Source: Cercospora beticola (lineage: Eukaryota > Ascomycota > Dothideomycetes > Mycosphaerellales > Mycosphaerellaceae). From it: a DNA stretch of 64,000 bases. Below are positions 45,460-55,600 of this stretch, piece by piece. The notes under the pieces are model-generated. The model did no database searches. It worked only from the letters and a program-made list of their open reading frames with translations, and was not told where the DNA came from. The first letter of the stretch is position 1. Each line of letters begins with the position of its first letter. The DNA is taken from contig NC_088935.1 of the NCBI RefSeq assembly GCF_033473495.1, forward strand, positions 5,022,001 through 5,086,000, written 5' to 3'. The position numbers and the translations under genes were made by a program.

Positions 45460-46120
45460 TTCTGGAAATCGGTAAGCTGTAATCAATGTCTGAGCAAGTT
45501 CGGAGCAGCATCGTGCTTGTTGCTGCTGTCGGAGACATAAGCCTGGCACGTTGACTCTAAACTTCAGTGAGCTAGAATTAAATGCCTGGGCGACATCGAA
45601 GCAGCATCGTATCCGTTGATGCGGCTGGAGAGATGAGCGCTGCAGGTTGACTCTGAGAAGTGGTAGGCTGGAATCAACATCTGAGCGAGTTTGAAACAGC
45701 ATCATGCTTGTTGCTGCAGCTGGAAACACAAGCGTGGCAAATTTGACTCTGAAAATCGGTAAACTGGAATGAATGTCTAGGCGACGATGGGCCAGCACCG
45801 TGTTCGCTGCTGCTACCGGAGACATGAGAGCGTAGTAAGTTGACTCTGATATATGAGAAACGGGAATCAATGCCTGGGGGACAACGGAGCAGCATCGTGT
45901 TCGTTGCTACTGCCGGAGGCATGAGCGTCGCAAGTTGACTCTGAAAGTCGGTAGGCTGGGAACAATGTCTGGGCGAGTTCGAACCAGCATCGTGTTCGTC
46001 GCTGCTGCTGGAGACATACAGCGTGGTCAGTTGACTCTGATACTTTAGAAACTAGAATGAATGCCTGGGCGATGCCAGAACAGCATCGTTCTCTTCGCTG
46101 CAGCTGGAGACATTGAAACA
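45460..46120. repeat. 96-bp minisatellite, about 6.5 copies
   Basis: TTGACTCTGA-like blocks recur at 45551, 45647, 45743, 45841, 45936 and 46031, a 95-98 bp period. Each unit also holds CAGCATCGTG, TTGCTGCTGC and GGAGACAT-like blocks. The period is close to 32 codons, so long minus-strand frames cross it, but the frame in use shifts between units and no protein repeat is kept. I read it as non-coding. Confidence 0.85.
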
Positions 46121-46461
46121 GCGCAGGAGAGAATGGAAAACTACCTTCGAAATGGATGAGATATAAAATGGTTTTACAAGCCTCAATTCTTAATTCTCAA
46201 TGTACCTCTGCCTCAATCGATCTGTAGCAGTGCCATGCTTCATGTGCTGTGTTGTCCCCGGCAATCGCCATGCTTGCAGAAATGCATCAAATCCGAACGC
46301 TAACAAAAGCATCTTGAACTCCCAAAATGCCCAATAACCCAAACGCCAGCAAAATCCACTTCAATTACTCCAATTCCCAATAGAACTCCACTTTGCAGCC
46401 TTGCCACCCTTTAAATGTATTAAACCATACCCATAACCAGAAGCAATAGCAAATATCCTTG

Positions 46462-46770
46462 TGAGAACCCTCCAGTGCCCAAGAAACAGAAAAGCAAGTA
46501 AACCAAAACCCGTCGTCTCAGTGGTGCTTCAAGCGACCTCCGATCTCAACGGGAGTTGTCCAATGTGTGCCAGGAGGCTTCATCTAATCGGTGGTGCTCA
46601 GAGCGACCTCCATGAGAAAACCTCCAAAGCCCAGAAAAACATAGAAGCAAGTAAACAGAAATCCGTCATCTCAGTGGTGCTCAAAGCGACCTCCGATCTC
46701 AACGGGAGTTGTTGGAATTGTGCCATGAGACTTTCATCTAATCGGTGGTGCTTACAGCGACCTCCGAGAG
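46462..46770. repeat. 153-bp tandem duplication, two copies
   Basis: CGATCTCAACGGGAGTTGT occurs at 46541 and 46694. The flanking CTCAGTGGTGCTYAAGCGAC and CATCTAATCGGTGGTGCT blocks are duplicated too. Within each copy the motif GTGGTGCTNANAGCGACCTCC appears twice. T-rich tracts follow at 46790-46830. The gene 3' to this lies on the minus strand. Confidence 0.85.
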
Positions 46771-47011
46771 AGATGAAGTCTGGCTTTTTTGTGAGTTTTT
46801 TTTTTCGTATGTTTTTCTTCTTTTTTTGATCGTTTTTGTGTTGAATTTGTCGGCAGGAGGTATACATCGTGGTGTCTCTGATAATCCATCGCAACGCAAT
46901 TGCTCTTCTTTTCCAGGCCGAAGAACAGCGAGCTTCTTGCATTCTTGGAGAGAGAGCTAGTATTCAGCGACTGCTTATATGTATGTCATGCAGTCTACAG
47001 TACTTGCCGCT

Positions 47012-50000
47012 TCATCTCTTCATTGTATTGAACACATTATTCTCCCGACTCCCAAAGTCGTAGAGCCAAGGAAAGCTTTGCTTGACAAGAGTAGGGTCCT
47101 CATTACCCAGAAGAGCTTCCATCCAATTCTTCATGTCAACAACGAGCTTCTTGACTTCATTATACTTTTCCACCGCAGACCCGAAGTTGGTCGCGAGCAT
47201 ATGTGCCCAACAGCCCTTGCGTTGCCCAATGAGTATGTATATTTCGTCCATGATCCGCATCGATTCGTCAAAGAAAGGGGCTTTGCTGTTCGCGTCAAAG
47301 AGCATGTTCCAGTACGACTGGACTTTGAACAAAGCGTGACGGTCTTTCAGGCCTGTGATCTTCTCATAAGTCTTGCCACAGGTCGGTCTCAACAGGTCGT
47401 GAAGATATCGAAGCTTGTCGGGAATCACGACCATGGGTGTGCCTGGTGCGAAGCGGAAGATTTCGTTCACGACATTGTAGCATTCCCAAGTAGGCCGCCC
47501 GGATGTCTCCTTGATTTTGACGCAAAGCATCTGGGTGCTAGTCAACATGCCGAAGATTTTCTGCATCCAAACAGATGGCATCCCAGTAGTGAAGGACTTC
47601 CAGTAGCGGTTCGGAGCCACAAGATATTCGTCGATGTGCTTGAGGCGCTGGTGTAGCAGGTCAAGCTCGCCTTGAAGCGCTTTGTCGTCGACAGAGCTCT
47701 TCATCATATCATTGAGCGTATCCTCGGAGAGTTTGAGCCAGCTGCCAATCAGCTCGGTTGCGTCGTCCACCGTCAAAGTAGCATCCTGTAGTGGATGATT
47801 GTCTGCAGTCGGAACCATCCGGCGTTGGAGACCAGAATCTGCGAAGTGGCCCTTCTTCCTAGAGCCTAAATCATCGCTGTGAGCGGCCACTCTATGACGG
47901 CAGTCTGTAGTCTTCATAACATACTGTGATGTGGGAGCCAAAGTCGGGGAAGAGGGTGGCGGAATAGTTGGTCCAGCAGAGCCATCATTGATCACGGCTG
48001 TCGGCAGATATCTTGTTTGCAAGATCTGGAGGACTTCTTGTGCAATTGGCTGGTAATGGCGGCTGTCTTGAGCCGGTGTCATCTGAACAATTATGTCCTT
48101 GATGACCTGGAGCTTTGCCACGATATTCGAAACATCTGCCGCGACATTGTTCCTGGCTGAGCCATTCTCGTCGAAGTAATATTCGTCGAAGTCCCTCAGT
48201 CGACGCGCGAACAAGCAAAGAGCGGATTGGCGAGCCCGGATTTCGAAGCCTGTCGTAGCTGCTCGTAGCCTGCTCTCTGAGTCGAGTAGCCAACGTTCCA
48301 TCTTCGCGATGACTTGCTCGATCGTGACATTGGTCAGTGCTCGCAGAGGGTTGTATTCTTTCAAGAGCTTTTGGCACATCTGCAAGCCATCCAGGAACCA
48401 CTCTCGCTCAATGTCCTCCTGGTTCGTGGGAAATGCAATATTGGCCTGCTCGATCGCCAATTGTAAGACCAACAATTGCAATAAAACTGGAGCTGTGTCG
48501 TCCGATTTGCGCAGGTGCTCCTTGAAAGATTGCGACGACTGGTTGTGGTATCTCTTGAATACTTGCAGATCCTCTTGCAGTACTTTCAAGTCCTTGGGCA
48601 CTTTGGCTGCAGGAAGTGGCTTGTTCTGTTCCGTGCAAGACCGCAGAATTTGATTGAGGCGATCGGCATTCTGGTAAAGTAGCCCGATGATCTCTTTCAG
48701 GCTTGAGTCTTTACTGCCATCACCGAAGAAGCCGCCTTTTTGCAGCTCAGTGCAATGTTCCAGCGCTTTGTTGCCCATGTCGGATGGATCCATGCTTCGG
48801 AGCTTCGCCTCAATGTACTCGCAGTAGTTCTGGGTCAGAGAAGGCGTCAATCGGTCGATAGGGCCGTTGAATCCCTGTGTCCTCTTTTTTAGGCAGAACT
48901 CGACCATTGATACAAGTTCCGCGCACAGTTTCTTCATGTCCTCCGCGTCGATCGTTTTACGCTCAGCCCACCGAAACAGTTTCATATGACAAGTTCGGCC
49001 CAGTCTCCGAGCTTCTTGCAGCGTCTGTTGGCTCGGGAGAGGCCTCTGCGGCGGCACGCTATGGCTGGCAGGCTGTGGAGCGACAGGCTGCGGGACGGCC
49101 TGCTGAGGGATGGCAGGCTGCACCCCGGCACCGGTGAAGGCGCCCAGCCCCTGCTGTGGGCTCGCCGCAGCAGCCGTCTCCACGAGGCCAAGCGAGGGAG
49201 CGGGGGCTGGAGGTGCCTGCGGAGGCGCTTGCAGGCTCGCCTGACTGAGGAGAGGCATGGCGTCCTGCGCCACAGGGAGACTCTCCACGACATCCTCCAT
49301 GGCTTGCTCCTGGACTTCTGGGGCGCGCCCAGCCACCTCATGCGGAGCATCGTCGAGCATAGCCAGCTCCTGCGACGGAGCGACTGTCTGCTCGATGCCC
49401 TGCATGCCAGTCTCACCCTCAGAAGCTGGCTCGGCAACGGGCATTTCTGCCACATCTGCCATCACCATGTCTTCTGATGGCGCGTTGGTGAGACTGGAGT
49501 GGGCTGAGTGCGCGCCCTCGCCATCGTGCCCGTTCTGCGGCTGGAGACACGCTGCCGTCTCGCTGACACCCTCCATTGGTTGGCTGGGAGGTGCACAGCT
49601 TTGACTTGGCACGGTGTTCTCCAAGTCCACGGGCACGATGCTTCCAGCGGCCGCCTTGACCTTGTTGGCTCGCTCGGCTGGCTTCCAGACACCGCGCCAC
49701 TTGCGATGGAACGCGAGAGGCCGCGGCTTCTTCGAGACACGAGCCTCGGCCTCTCGTGCCTCTGTATACGGCGTTGATGCAGGGCCGGCCTGCTCATCCT
49801 CATGGCTGGGCTCGGCGTGGGTAGAAGTAGCAGAGGGAACCGGAGTGGCGGGGTGTACAGAAGCAGCCGCAGGAATGAGCTCAGACTCCACCTCCGCAAA
49901 CGTGACGTGCTTCTGGCGGCGAGTCTCGGTCGGTGCTGGCGGAGCTGGCTCTGCAGCGGAAGTTGGTGCGAGGAAGGAAGCAGAGGGGGAAGGAGGTTGC

Positions 50001-51832
50001 TCGGAGGCTCCAATAGCCTTGCTTCCAACGATTTCTTGCTCAGGCTCATCGATTGGCTCAACTTGGGTAGAAGTAGCAGAGTTGACAGGAGCGATTGAAG
50101 AAATAGGCTCAGGTTGAGCGGAGACCGAGACATGCTTCTGAGCTGGACGTGGAGACGGCGCTCGCGAGGGTGGTGTTGCAGTCCAATTTGGCTCGTGAGT
50201 GGAGGCAGAGGCAGCCCGACGATGCTCAGAGACTCCAATAGCCTTGCTCTTGACAATGATTGGCTGACGCTTGCTGGTTGGCTCAACGTGTGTAGGAGCA
50301 GCAGAGTTGATGGGAGCAGTTGTAGAGATGGGCTCAGGCAGGCTGGGAACGGAGGCCTGCTTCTGACTGCGGCGACGGGTCGGTGCTGGCGGAGTTGGCG
50401 CTGCATCTGGAATTGGCTCGCGAGTGGAGGTAGAGGCAGGTAGACGTTCCTCGACGACTCTCGTAGGCTTGCTCTTGACGATATTTGGCTGAGGCTTACT
50501 GGCTGGCTCACCATGTTTATCACTGTCGGAGTCCGCCTTTGGTGGCTGAGCAGAGGTCGAATAGATCGGCTTATCAGCAACAGACATGTGACATCTGTAC
50601 ACCCATTTGGCATATTCAATGTCGTATTTCCGCTGCTCGAATCGCTCCTGTTCTGCCTGCTTGCGCGCTGCATGTTCTCTGAGGAGGCGGGAGTTGTGGG
50701 AGGTAACCCACGCTGGATCTGGGCCCCACATCAAACGATCTTCCCAAGGACACTGCATCAGTGCTTGTGGAGTCGAACGTCTGGTTTGCTTGTTGATAAG
50801 TTCCCATCCAAAAGGTGTGCGGATTCTCCAAGGGTGCTGATAGAAGTGGCCTTTAAGCTCTGGACCGTCGCATGCGATTGGCGGTAAAGTCGATTGAACG
50901 GATGGAGCATCTGCCATCTCAGACTCAATGGGTGGAGCATCTTCCATTTCAACATCGGGGACGGTGATCTCTTCAGCAGGTTGACAGGGACGCCACGTAT
51001 TGCCGACGAAGAAGCGGCGAAGCTCAGTGAAGGCGCAGTATAGCTGGTGAACAGTCAGTGTCTTTCGAGGATGTATTCGCAGCCAGCACCAACTTACCAA
51101 GATAACGATAACCAGGCCACAGGAGATACAGATCAAAGCCTCGAACCACCATTGAATAGCAGCGCAGACGCTGGCGATGGTATTGGCGAAGGAGATGAAT
51201 GGGGCGGCGACAGTGCGTGCGACCGCGTGTGCTCCAGCAGCTGCGATGGCCCACAATTTGTGCGCCATATCTGCATTGAAGGTCTGGTTGTACGCAGCGG
51301 TGACGAAATCGGTCACCGCGAGAAGAGAGTTGGCGACAGCGTGTGACATCGTGTTTGCGACGGTCAAACATTGGTGTGTCATGTTCGAGTCGAGGATCTT
51401 GTGGTAGGCGGCAGCGACGAAATCGGCAGAGATGAGATACCGAGCGACGACTGTGCGTGCCACGGCGCGGAAGGTATCCAAGCAAGCTTCTGTTATGTCT
51501 GTGTCGAGGATGTTGTCGTACGCGGTGGTGACAAGATTGGCGAAGATATCAATCGCATCGAGCATCTTGTTGTAACCGGCGGCGACGGAATATGAGAAGG
51601 CAAGAAGCGCATCAAGCAGCTTGTTTTGAGCGGCGGCGACAAGTTCGGCGAAGATGGAAAAGGGGGCGACGACAGTGCGTGCCACAGTGTGGGCGATGGC
51701 CAGAAGCAGCTGCGCCATTTCCGAGTCGAGAATCCTGCTGCAGTTGTCGGCGGCAAGATTGAATAGAATGAGAAAATGGGTGACGACGGCGACGGCGGCA
51801 GTGCGGACGAGGTCCAAGCACTGGTTCGCCAT
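47012..51832 (-). CDS. Giant unrecognised protein with hydrophobic repeats, membrane span and helical C-terminus
   Basis: I do not recognise this protein. The first in-frame ATG is at 51832 (MANQCLDLVRTA); the frame is open further upstream only with non-ATG codons and leader-like sequence. From there it reads ~1,606 codons. Residues ~1-260 hold about six Ala/Val-rich repeats of ~38 aa with the theme FVxAAYxKxLD. A strong membrane span follows (LICISCGLVIVILV). Next is a disordered Pro/Ala/Ser region (~420-1000) with at least three ~70-aa repeats around KSKAIGVSE. The C-terminal ~600 residues look helical and folded (EREWFLDGLQMCQKLLKEYN). A 54-nt in-frame GTAAGT..CACCAG segment (51097-51044) may be an intron. 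It could be an anchored scaffold; no enzyme motif is seen. Confidence 0.72.
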   Translation of the reverse strand: MANQCLDLVRTAAVAVVTHFLILFNLAADNCSRILDSEMAQLLLAIAHTVARTVVAPFSIFAELVAAAQNKLLDALLAFSYSVAAGYNKMLDAIDIFANLVTTAYDNILDTDITEACLDTFRAVARTVVARYLISADFVAAAYHKILDSNMTHQCLTVANTMSHAVANSLLAVTDFVTAAYNQTFNADMAHKLWAIAAAGAHAVARTVAAPFISFANTIASVCAAIQWWFEALICISCGLVIVILVSWCWLRIHPRKTLTVHQLYCAFTELRRFFVGNTWRPCQPAEEITVPDVEMEDAPPIESEMADAPSVQSTLPPIACDGPELKGHFYQHPWRIRTPFGWELINKQTRRSTPQALMQCPWEDRLMWGPDPAWVTSHNSRLLREHAARKQAEQERFEQRKYDIEYAKWVYRCHMSVADKPIYSTSAQPPKADSDSDKHGEPASKPQPNIVKSKPTRVVEERLPASTSTREPIPDAAPTPPAPTRRRSQKQASVPSLPEPISTTAPINSAAPTHVEPTSKRQPIIVKSKAIGVSEHRRAASASTHEPNWTATPPSRAPSPRPAQKHVSVSAQPEPISSIAPVNSATSTQVEPIDEPEQEIVGSKAIGASEQPPSPSASFLAPTSAAEPAPPAPTETRRQKHVTFAEVESELIPAAASVHPATPVPSATSTHAEPSHEDEQAGPASTPYTEAREAEARVSKKPRPLAFHRKWRGVWKPAERANKVKAAAGSIVPVDLENTVPSQSCAPPSQPMEGVSETAACLQPQNGHDGEGAHSAHSSLTNAPSEDMVMADVAEMPVAEPASEGETGMQGIEQTVAPSQELAMLDDAPHEVAGRAPEVQEQAMEDVVESLPVAQDAMPLLSQASLQAPPQAPPAPAPSLGLVETAAAASPQQGLGAFTGAGVQPAIPQQAVPQPVAPQPASHSVPPQRPLPSQQTLQEARRLGRTCHMKLFRWAERKTIDAEDMKKLCAELVSMVEFCLKKRTQGFNGPIDRLTPSLTQNYCEYIEAKLRSMDPSDMGNKALEHCTELQKGGFFGDGSKDSSLKEIIGLLYQNADRLNQILRSCTEQNKPLPAAKVPKDLKVLQEDLQVFKRYHNQSSQSFKEHLRKSDDTAPVLLQLLVLQLAIEQANIAFPTNQEDIEREWFLDGLQMCQKLLKEYNPLRALTNVTIEQVIAKMERWLLDSESRLRAATTGFEIRARQSALCLFARRLRDFDEYYFDENGSARNNVAADVSNIVAKLQVIKDIIVQMTPAQDSRHYQPIAQEVLQILQTRYLPTAVINDGSAGPTIPPPSSPTLAPTSQYVMKTTDCRHRVAAHSDDLGSRKKGHFADSGLQRRMVPTADNHPLQDATLTVDDATELIGSWLKLSEDTLNDMMKSSVDDKALQGELDLLHQRLKHIDEYLVAPNRYWKSFTTGMPSVWMQKIFGMLTSTQMLCVKIKETSGRPTWECYNVVNEIFRFAPGTPMVVIPDKLRYLHDLLRPTCGKTYEKITGLKDRHALFKVQSYWNMLFDANSKAPFFDESMRIMDEIYILIGQRKGCWAHMLATNFGSAVEKYNEVKKLVVDMKNWMEALLGNEDPTLVKQSFPWLYDFGSRENNVFNTMKR

Positions 51833-52679
51833 GTCGGCGGCGGTAAAGAAGGTGCTGATAACACAGTCGAAGTTCGCGGTGGTGGTGGGTACTGGATGTA
51901 CCGAAAGTGTGCTGTGCGAAGTTCGAGTTGTGTTGTCGAAGAAGAGAGAGGGCGGAGGAAGCTGGTGGGTGGAAATGGCTGGGTTGTAGCTAGCGCGAGG
52001 TCGCGCGTTTCTTGGCAGCGAAGTGAAGTTCGCTCGACGGCGACAGTATTCACGCGCGAGCGTCACGACGCTTTACTGTCCACAAACACCTCGGGTTCAC
52101 CAAAGTCACGATTCTGCGCTACTGCGGAACACTGTGCATGCCTCGCGCTGCACCAAATCGATTACATTGCGGCCAGGAGACAGGCGTAAACAGTTGCTTT
52201 GTCGAAACACATTCACAGTGGCGGCTTTGTGTTTCTTTTCTGCTGCATGATTGGCCACAATGGCCGCATACATGGGTTGAACGACGGCGAAGATCTTCCA
52301 ACCTGCCAGTAAGTTCTCTTCTCTCCAATTTGTCGGATCTGAGATTATAATCTTTTGTGCTGTTACGTGTATATGCGATATCGGTGGCGAATATTCGATC
52401 ATCCAGGATGCTGCAGCTCTTCAAATTTCCCGCATGAAGAGCCAACGTCCAGCTCGAGCACCACAGCAGCTTTGCTGGTGCCATACTTGGAAAATATCAT
52501 ACTGATGAAGCTCCCGTGAGCTATGATTCAAGCTTTGGCTTCGCCCGGTGTCCAGGGCCATCCACAGCCTCTTTGGGACGCAGACAATCAGATCTCACGG
52601 AGCCATTGTTCGATGGGTCTGAGGCCTTATTCAGCACTCTTGTGCGCCAAACAGGAAACAACCCAGCCTTGGAATTCCT
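51833..52679. other. Intergenic between the two giant genes
   Basis: This is the 5' leader and promoter of the 47012-51832 gene and the 3' flank of the next. A GTG-initiated extension of the upstream frame runs to 52066 but has leader-like composition. Confidence 0.5.
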
Positions 52680-55600
52680 TCACGATGCGTTCCAGAGCCT
52701 TCTGGGGGTGATAGGAGCCCCTCTTCCTCTCCCACGAGCGGAGTGCCCTCCCCGGTCGCCTCGCGACCGCGATGAGCGATCAGGGACCCTCCTGCTTCCA
52801 GTCTCATGGCCTCGTCCTTCTAGGATACGTCCCGCTTCATTGCTGACACGCTCCTGTCTTGCGGCCACGTCTGCTCCTGTTTCTCTGTCATAAGAGTTCC
52901 TAGCCCTTCCTCTTCCTCGCGCCCCGCGCGTTTCGTCCGCACCTCTTCCACCTCTCGCGCCTAGACCTGCTTGTTCCGACTGTCTATGAACCACTTCTAC
53001 TTGGCTCTCGGCATCTTGCTCAAGGACTTGCGAGCCTCTCGATCCACCACGATCAGAACGTGTTTCACGATGCCCGGCTTCAGCTCGGCCTCTTGCACGC
53101 CCGCTGCCCCTTCTATTACCTTCATTCATAGGAGTCTCAGTATCTCGTGTGCCGCGTGGACGTGTAAGTGGTGGCTCAGGCGCAGTCTGATCGCCTCTCT
53201 GCGATACAGGCCTGCCACGTCCTCCACGATCGCCGCGCCGGCCGCGTACGGAACCATCTCCTCGGCCTCCATATGTTTCACGAGGATCTCTACCATCGTC
53301 TGAGACAGCATCACGCCCACCTCGTCCAGCAAACCCACCACGCTGGCCTCGCACACCCCGGTCTCCTCGACCTGCTCTTCCACGAGGAGCAGGTGGCGGC
53401 TCCAAGGCAAACTCTCTCTCCGGACGCACAGCTCCAAGAGGTCTAGGCAATTTGCTGCCATGGAACCACGAGTTCAACATAGCATTGGCTTCGTCGTCAA
53501 CTCCAGCAGACGAAACAAATCCTCGCCAATGCGATGTTGCGCCTGGAACAGGATTTGAAGCATTGTCGTAGTACACCCACACAACAGCGTTCGTGTTCGA
53601 CTCATCTTGTTCTCCATAAAGGTCCACAGTAGCCGTGGTGCTGTTGCGACTATCATCCACGTCTCTAGTAACCACGCCCAGACGAAGGTCGATGGCTGGT
53701 AGCGGGAACACATGACCCTGCGCAATGAAGTCGAACACGATTTGGAGCTTTCGTGGAGTCCAGTCATTGAGTGCCCTGGCCTCGTTCCAATGCTGTCGGT
53801 AGATTTCCGAATCTAAGCCATGCTCAAGCTCGATGGCAGAAAAGCGCGAAAACAGGAATGCCGCGTACTCAGACGTCGGCTCCATCAAGTTCTCTGGGCT
53901 TTTCGTTGGCACTGGCCGCAGAGCCAACATGTCGTCAAATTCGATGAACATCTTCCTAAGCATTTCTTCGGCGTCTCCAGGACTTGGGATGCGCCCGTCA
54001 AACATGAGGTTATCTTGCGCCTCCAGACAAGTCTGCAAAGACGTCAACAAAGCTCGAGCGCCGCACAGGTGGTTCTGGTCGTCAGTCGCAGAAGGAATCT
54101 TGCCGGCTTCAGTCCACCTGCGAAGATTTGAGATCGCTTCAGCCGGGCCATCCAAGAACCAGCGCTGATTGTGCCGCTCCTGCATCCAGGTGTACACGTC
54201 TTTGAGTCCGTTCTGCAACCTCTCAGTCCGCTCTCGTACCTTTCTAATCCCCTCCACGTCAACAGGCGCAGTGCAGACCTCCGCCAGTCGATCCGTGCCA
54301 GTCCGATGGTACTCCAGCTGGTCCAGTATGAGTGCCATACTTCTCAGTTCTGCAGGCACAGTTTCGCCACAGGCTTTTTTGTTGATTGCATCGAACTTAT
54401 CCTCAATGGCTGCCTGGGCGGCCTCCAGCTGAGGGACATTGTTGTATCTGCCAACGAAGCTTCCCTGTTTCAATCCGACCCAGCAAGCAACGCTGGCATA
54501 CAGCTGTGCCTGCTCGAAAGTGACCTTTGTTTGATCAAGCTCGCTGCTCCGCTCGCCTAAGTCAAGCAAACACTGAAGCACGTAGTCCAGAGCTTGATTA
54601 GCGGTACGCTCGAGGTCATTGCACTGTACAACGCTTTGGCCTCCCGGCCTGGCTTGCTCCGATCTCTTGCGTTCGAGACTTAGCAGCAGCAACATGCTCT
54701 CGAATTCGCTCCGGATATCGTTCAATCTGCTCAATGGTGATATCAGCACTTCGTGGCTGATCTGGCCGTCCTGCACTACTACCAAGTCCGACGGTGAAGG
54801 CCAAACTCGTACGGCAGACCTCGTACCTCCGGTTGAATTTGTGCCGTTGCTCATGTTCGGCTGGCCTGTCTGTGTGGCATGGCCGTTACCCTTGGATCCA
54901 TGCTTGTCGTATACGGACGTGAGGCGCTCGTAGCTGGTCCTCCACCTTTCGAGATCCTCGACGACACTTTGTAACTCACGCTGCAGAGATCTGAGTTCCA
55001 AACCGTCACTAGTCGAGAACTGAGCAGGGAGTGGCAGCGGCAAAGTTCTGTCAGCTTGATGAGTGTCAAAGCTTTCGATGTATTGGCGTTGCCAGAGAGC
55101 TCGTTTCGCTGGATAGTCGCTGGGTTGCCCAGTTCGGGCCTCCTTTGCAGGCACAAGTTGTACTGGGGTCGGTGGCTCAGAGCGTTGCCGAAGTGGACCA
55201 AAGTTGACATTGGTAGGCGTCCTATCGGGAAGAACTTCTGGATCAACCGGCGAATATGTAGGCCCGGTCTTGATGTTCCTCAGTTCAAGCAGCAGAGCAT
55301 CTGCGATCTCGAAGACATGATCAATTTGAAGTCTGGTATGCTCGTCGCTGTAGTCAACAATACTGCTGAGCTCGCTGAGATGTCCTCTGATATCAATCTC
55401 GATCTGCTCAGCGTTGCGGGTGCGATCTGCGCTTTCGAGGAACACGACTTTATCGAGCTGTCTGGCTGCCTCCCAAATGTAGTTCTTCAAGACAGCGATC
55501 TCGTCGTCCTTCGCCACTGCCTGTCCGAAGGCTACTTTTGGCGTGGTAGGAGTTAGACCGGTCATTTTGGAATCCTGTAGCATGTCCCGTGCATTTTGTC

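Noticed and set aside
45406..45870. 154-codon minus-strand frame across the minisatellite
   Set aside because: It stays open because the period is near a multiple of three; successive units are read with unrelated peptide sequence.
49462..50673. 403-codon minus-strand frame inside the first giant gene
   Set aside because: It is a frame-shifted shadow of the Pro/Ala/Ser repeat region; its Ser/Leu/Arg-only composition follows from that repeat.
51833..52066. N-terminal extension of the first giant gene
   Set aside because: The extension begins with GTG and has no ATG; its sequence looks like a 5' leader.
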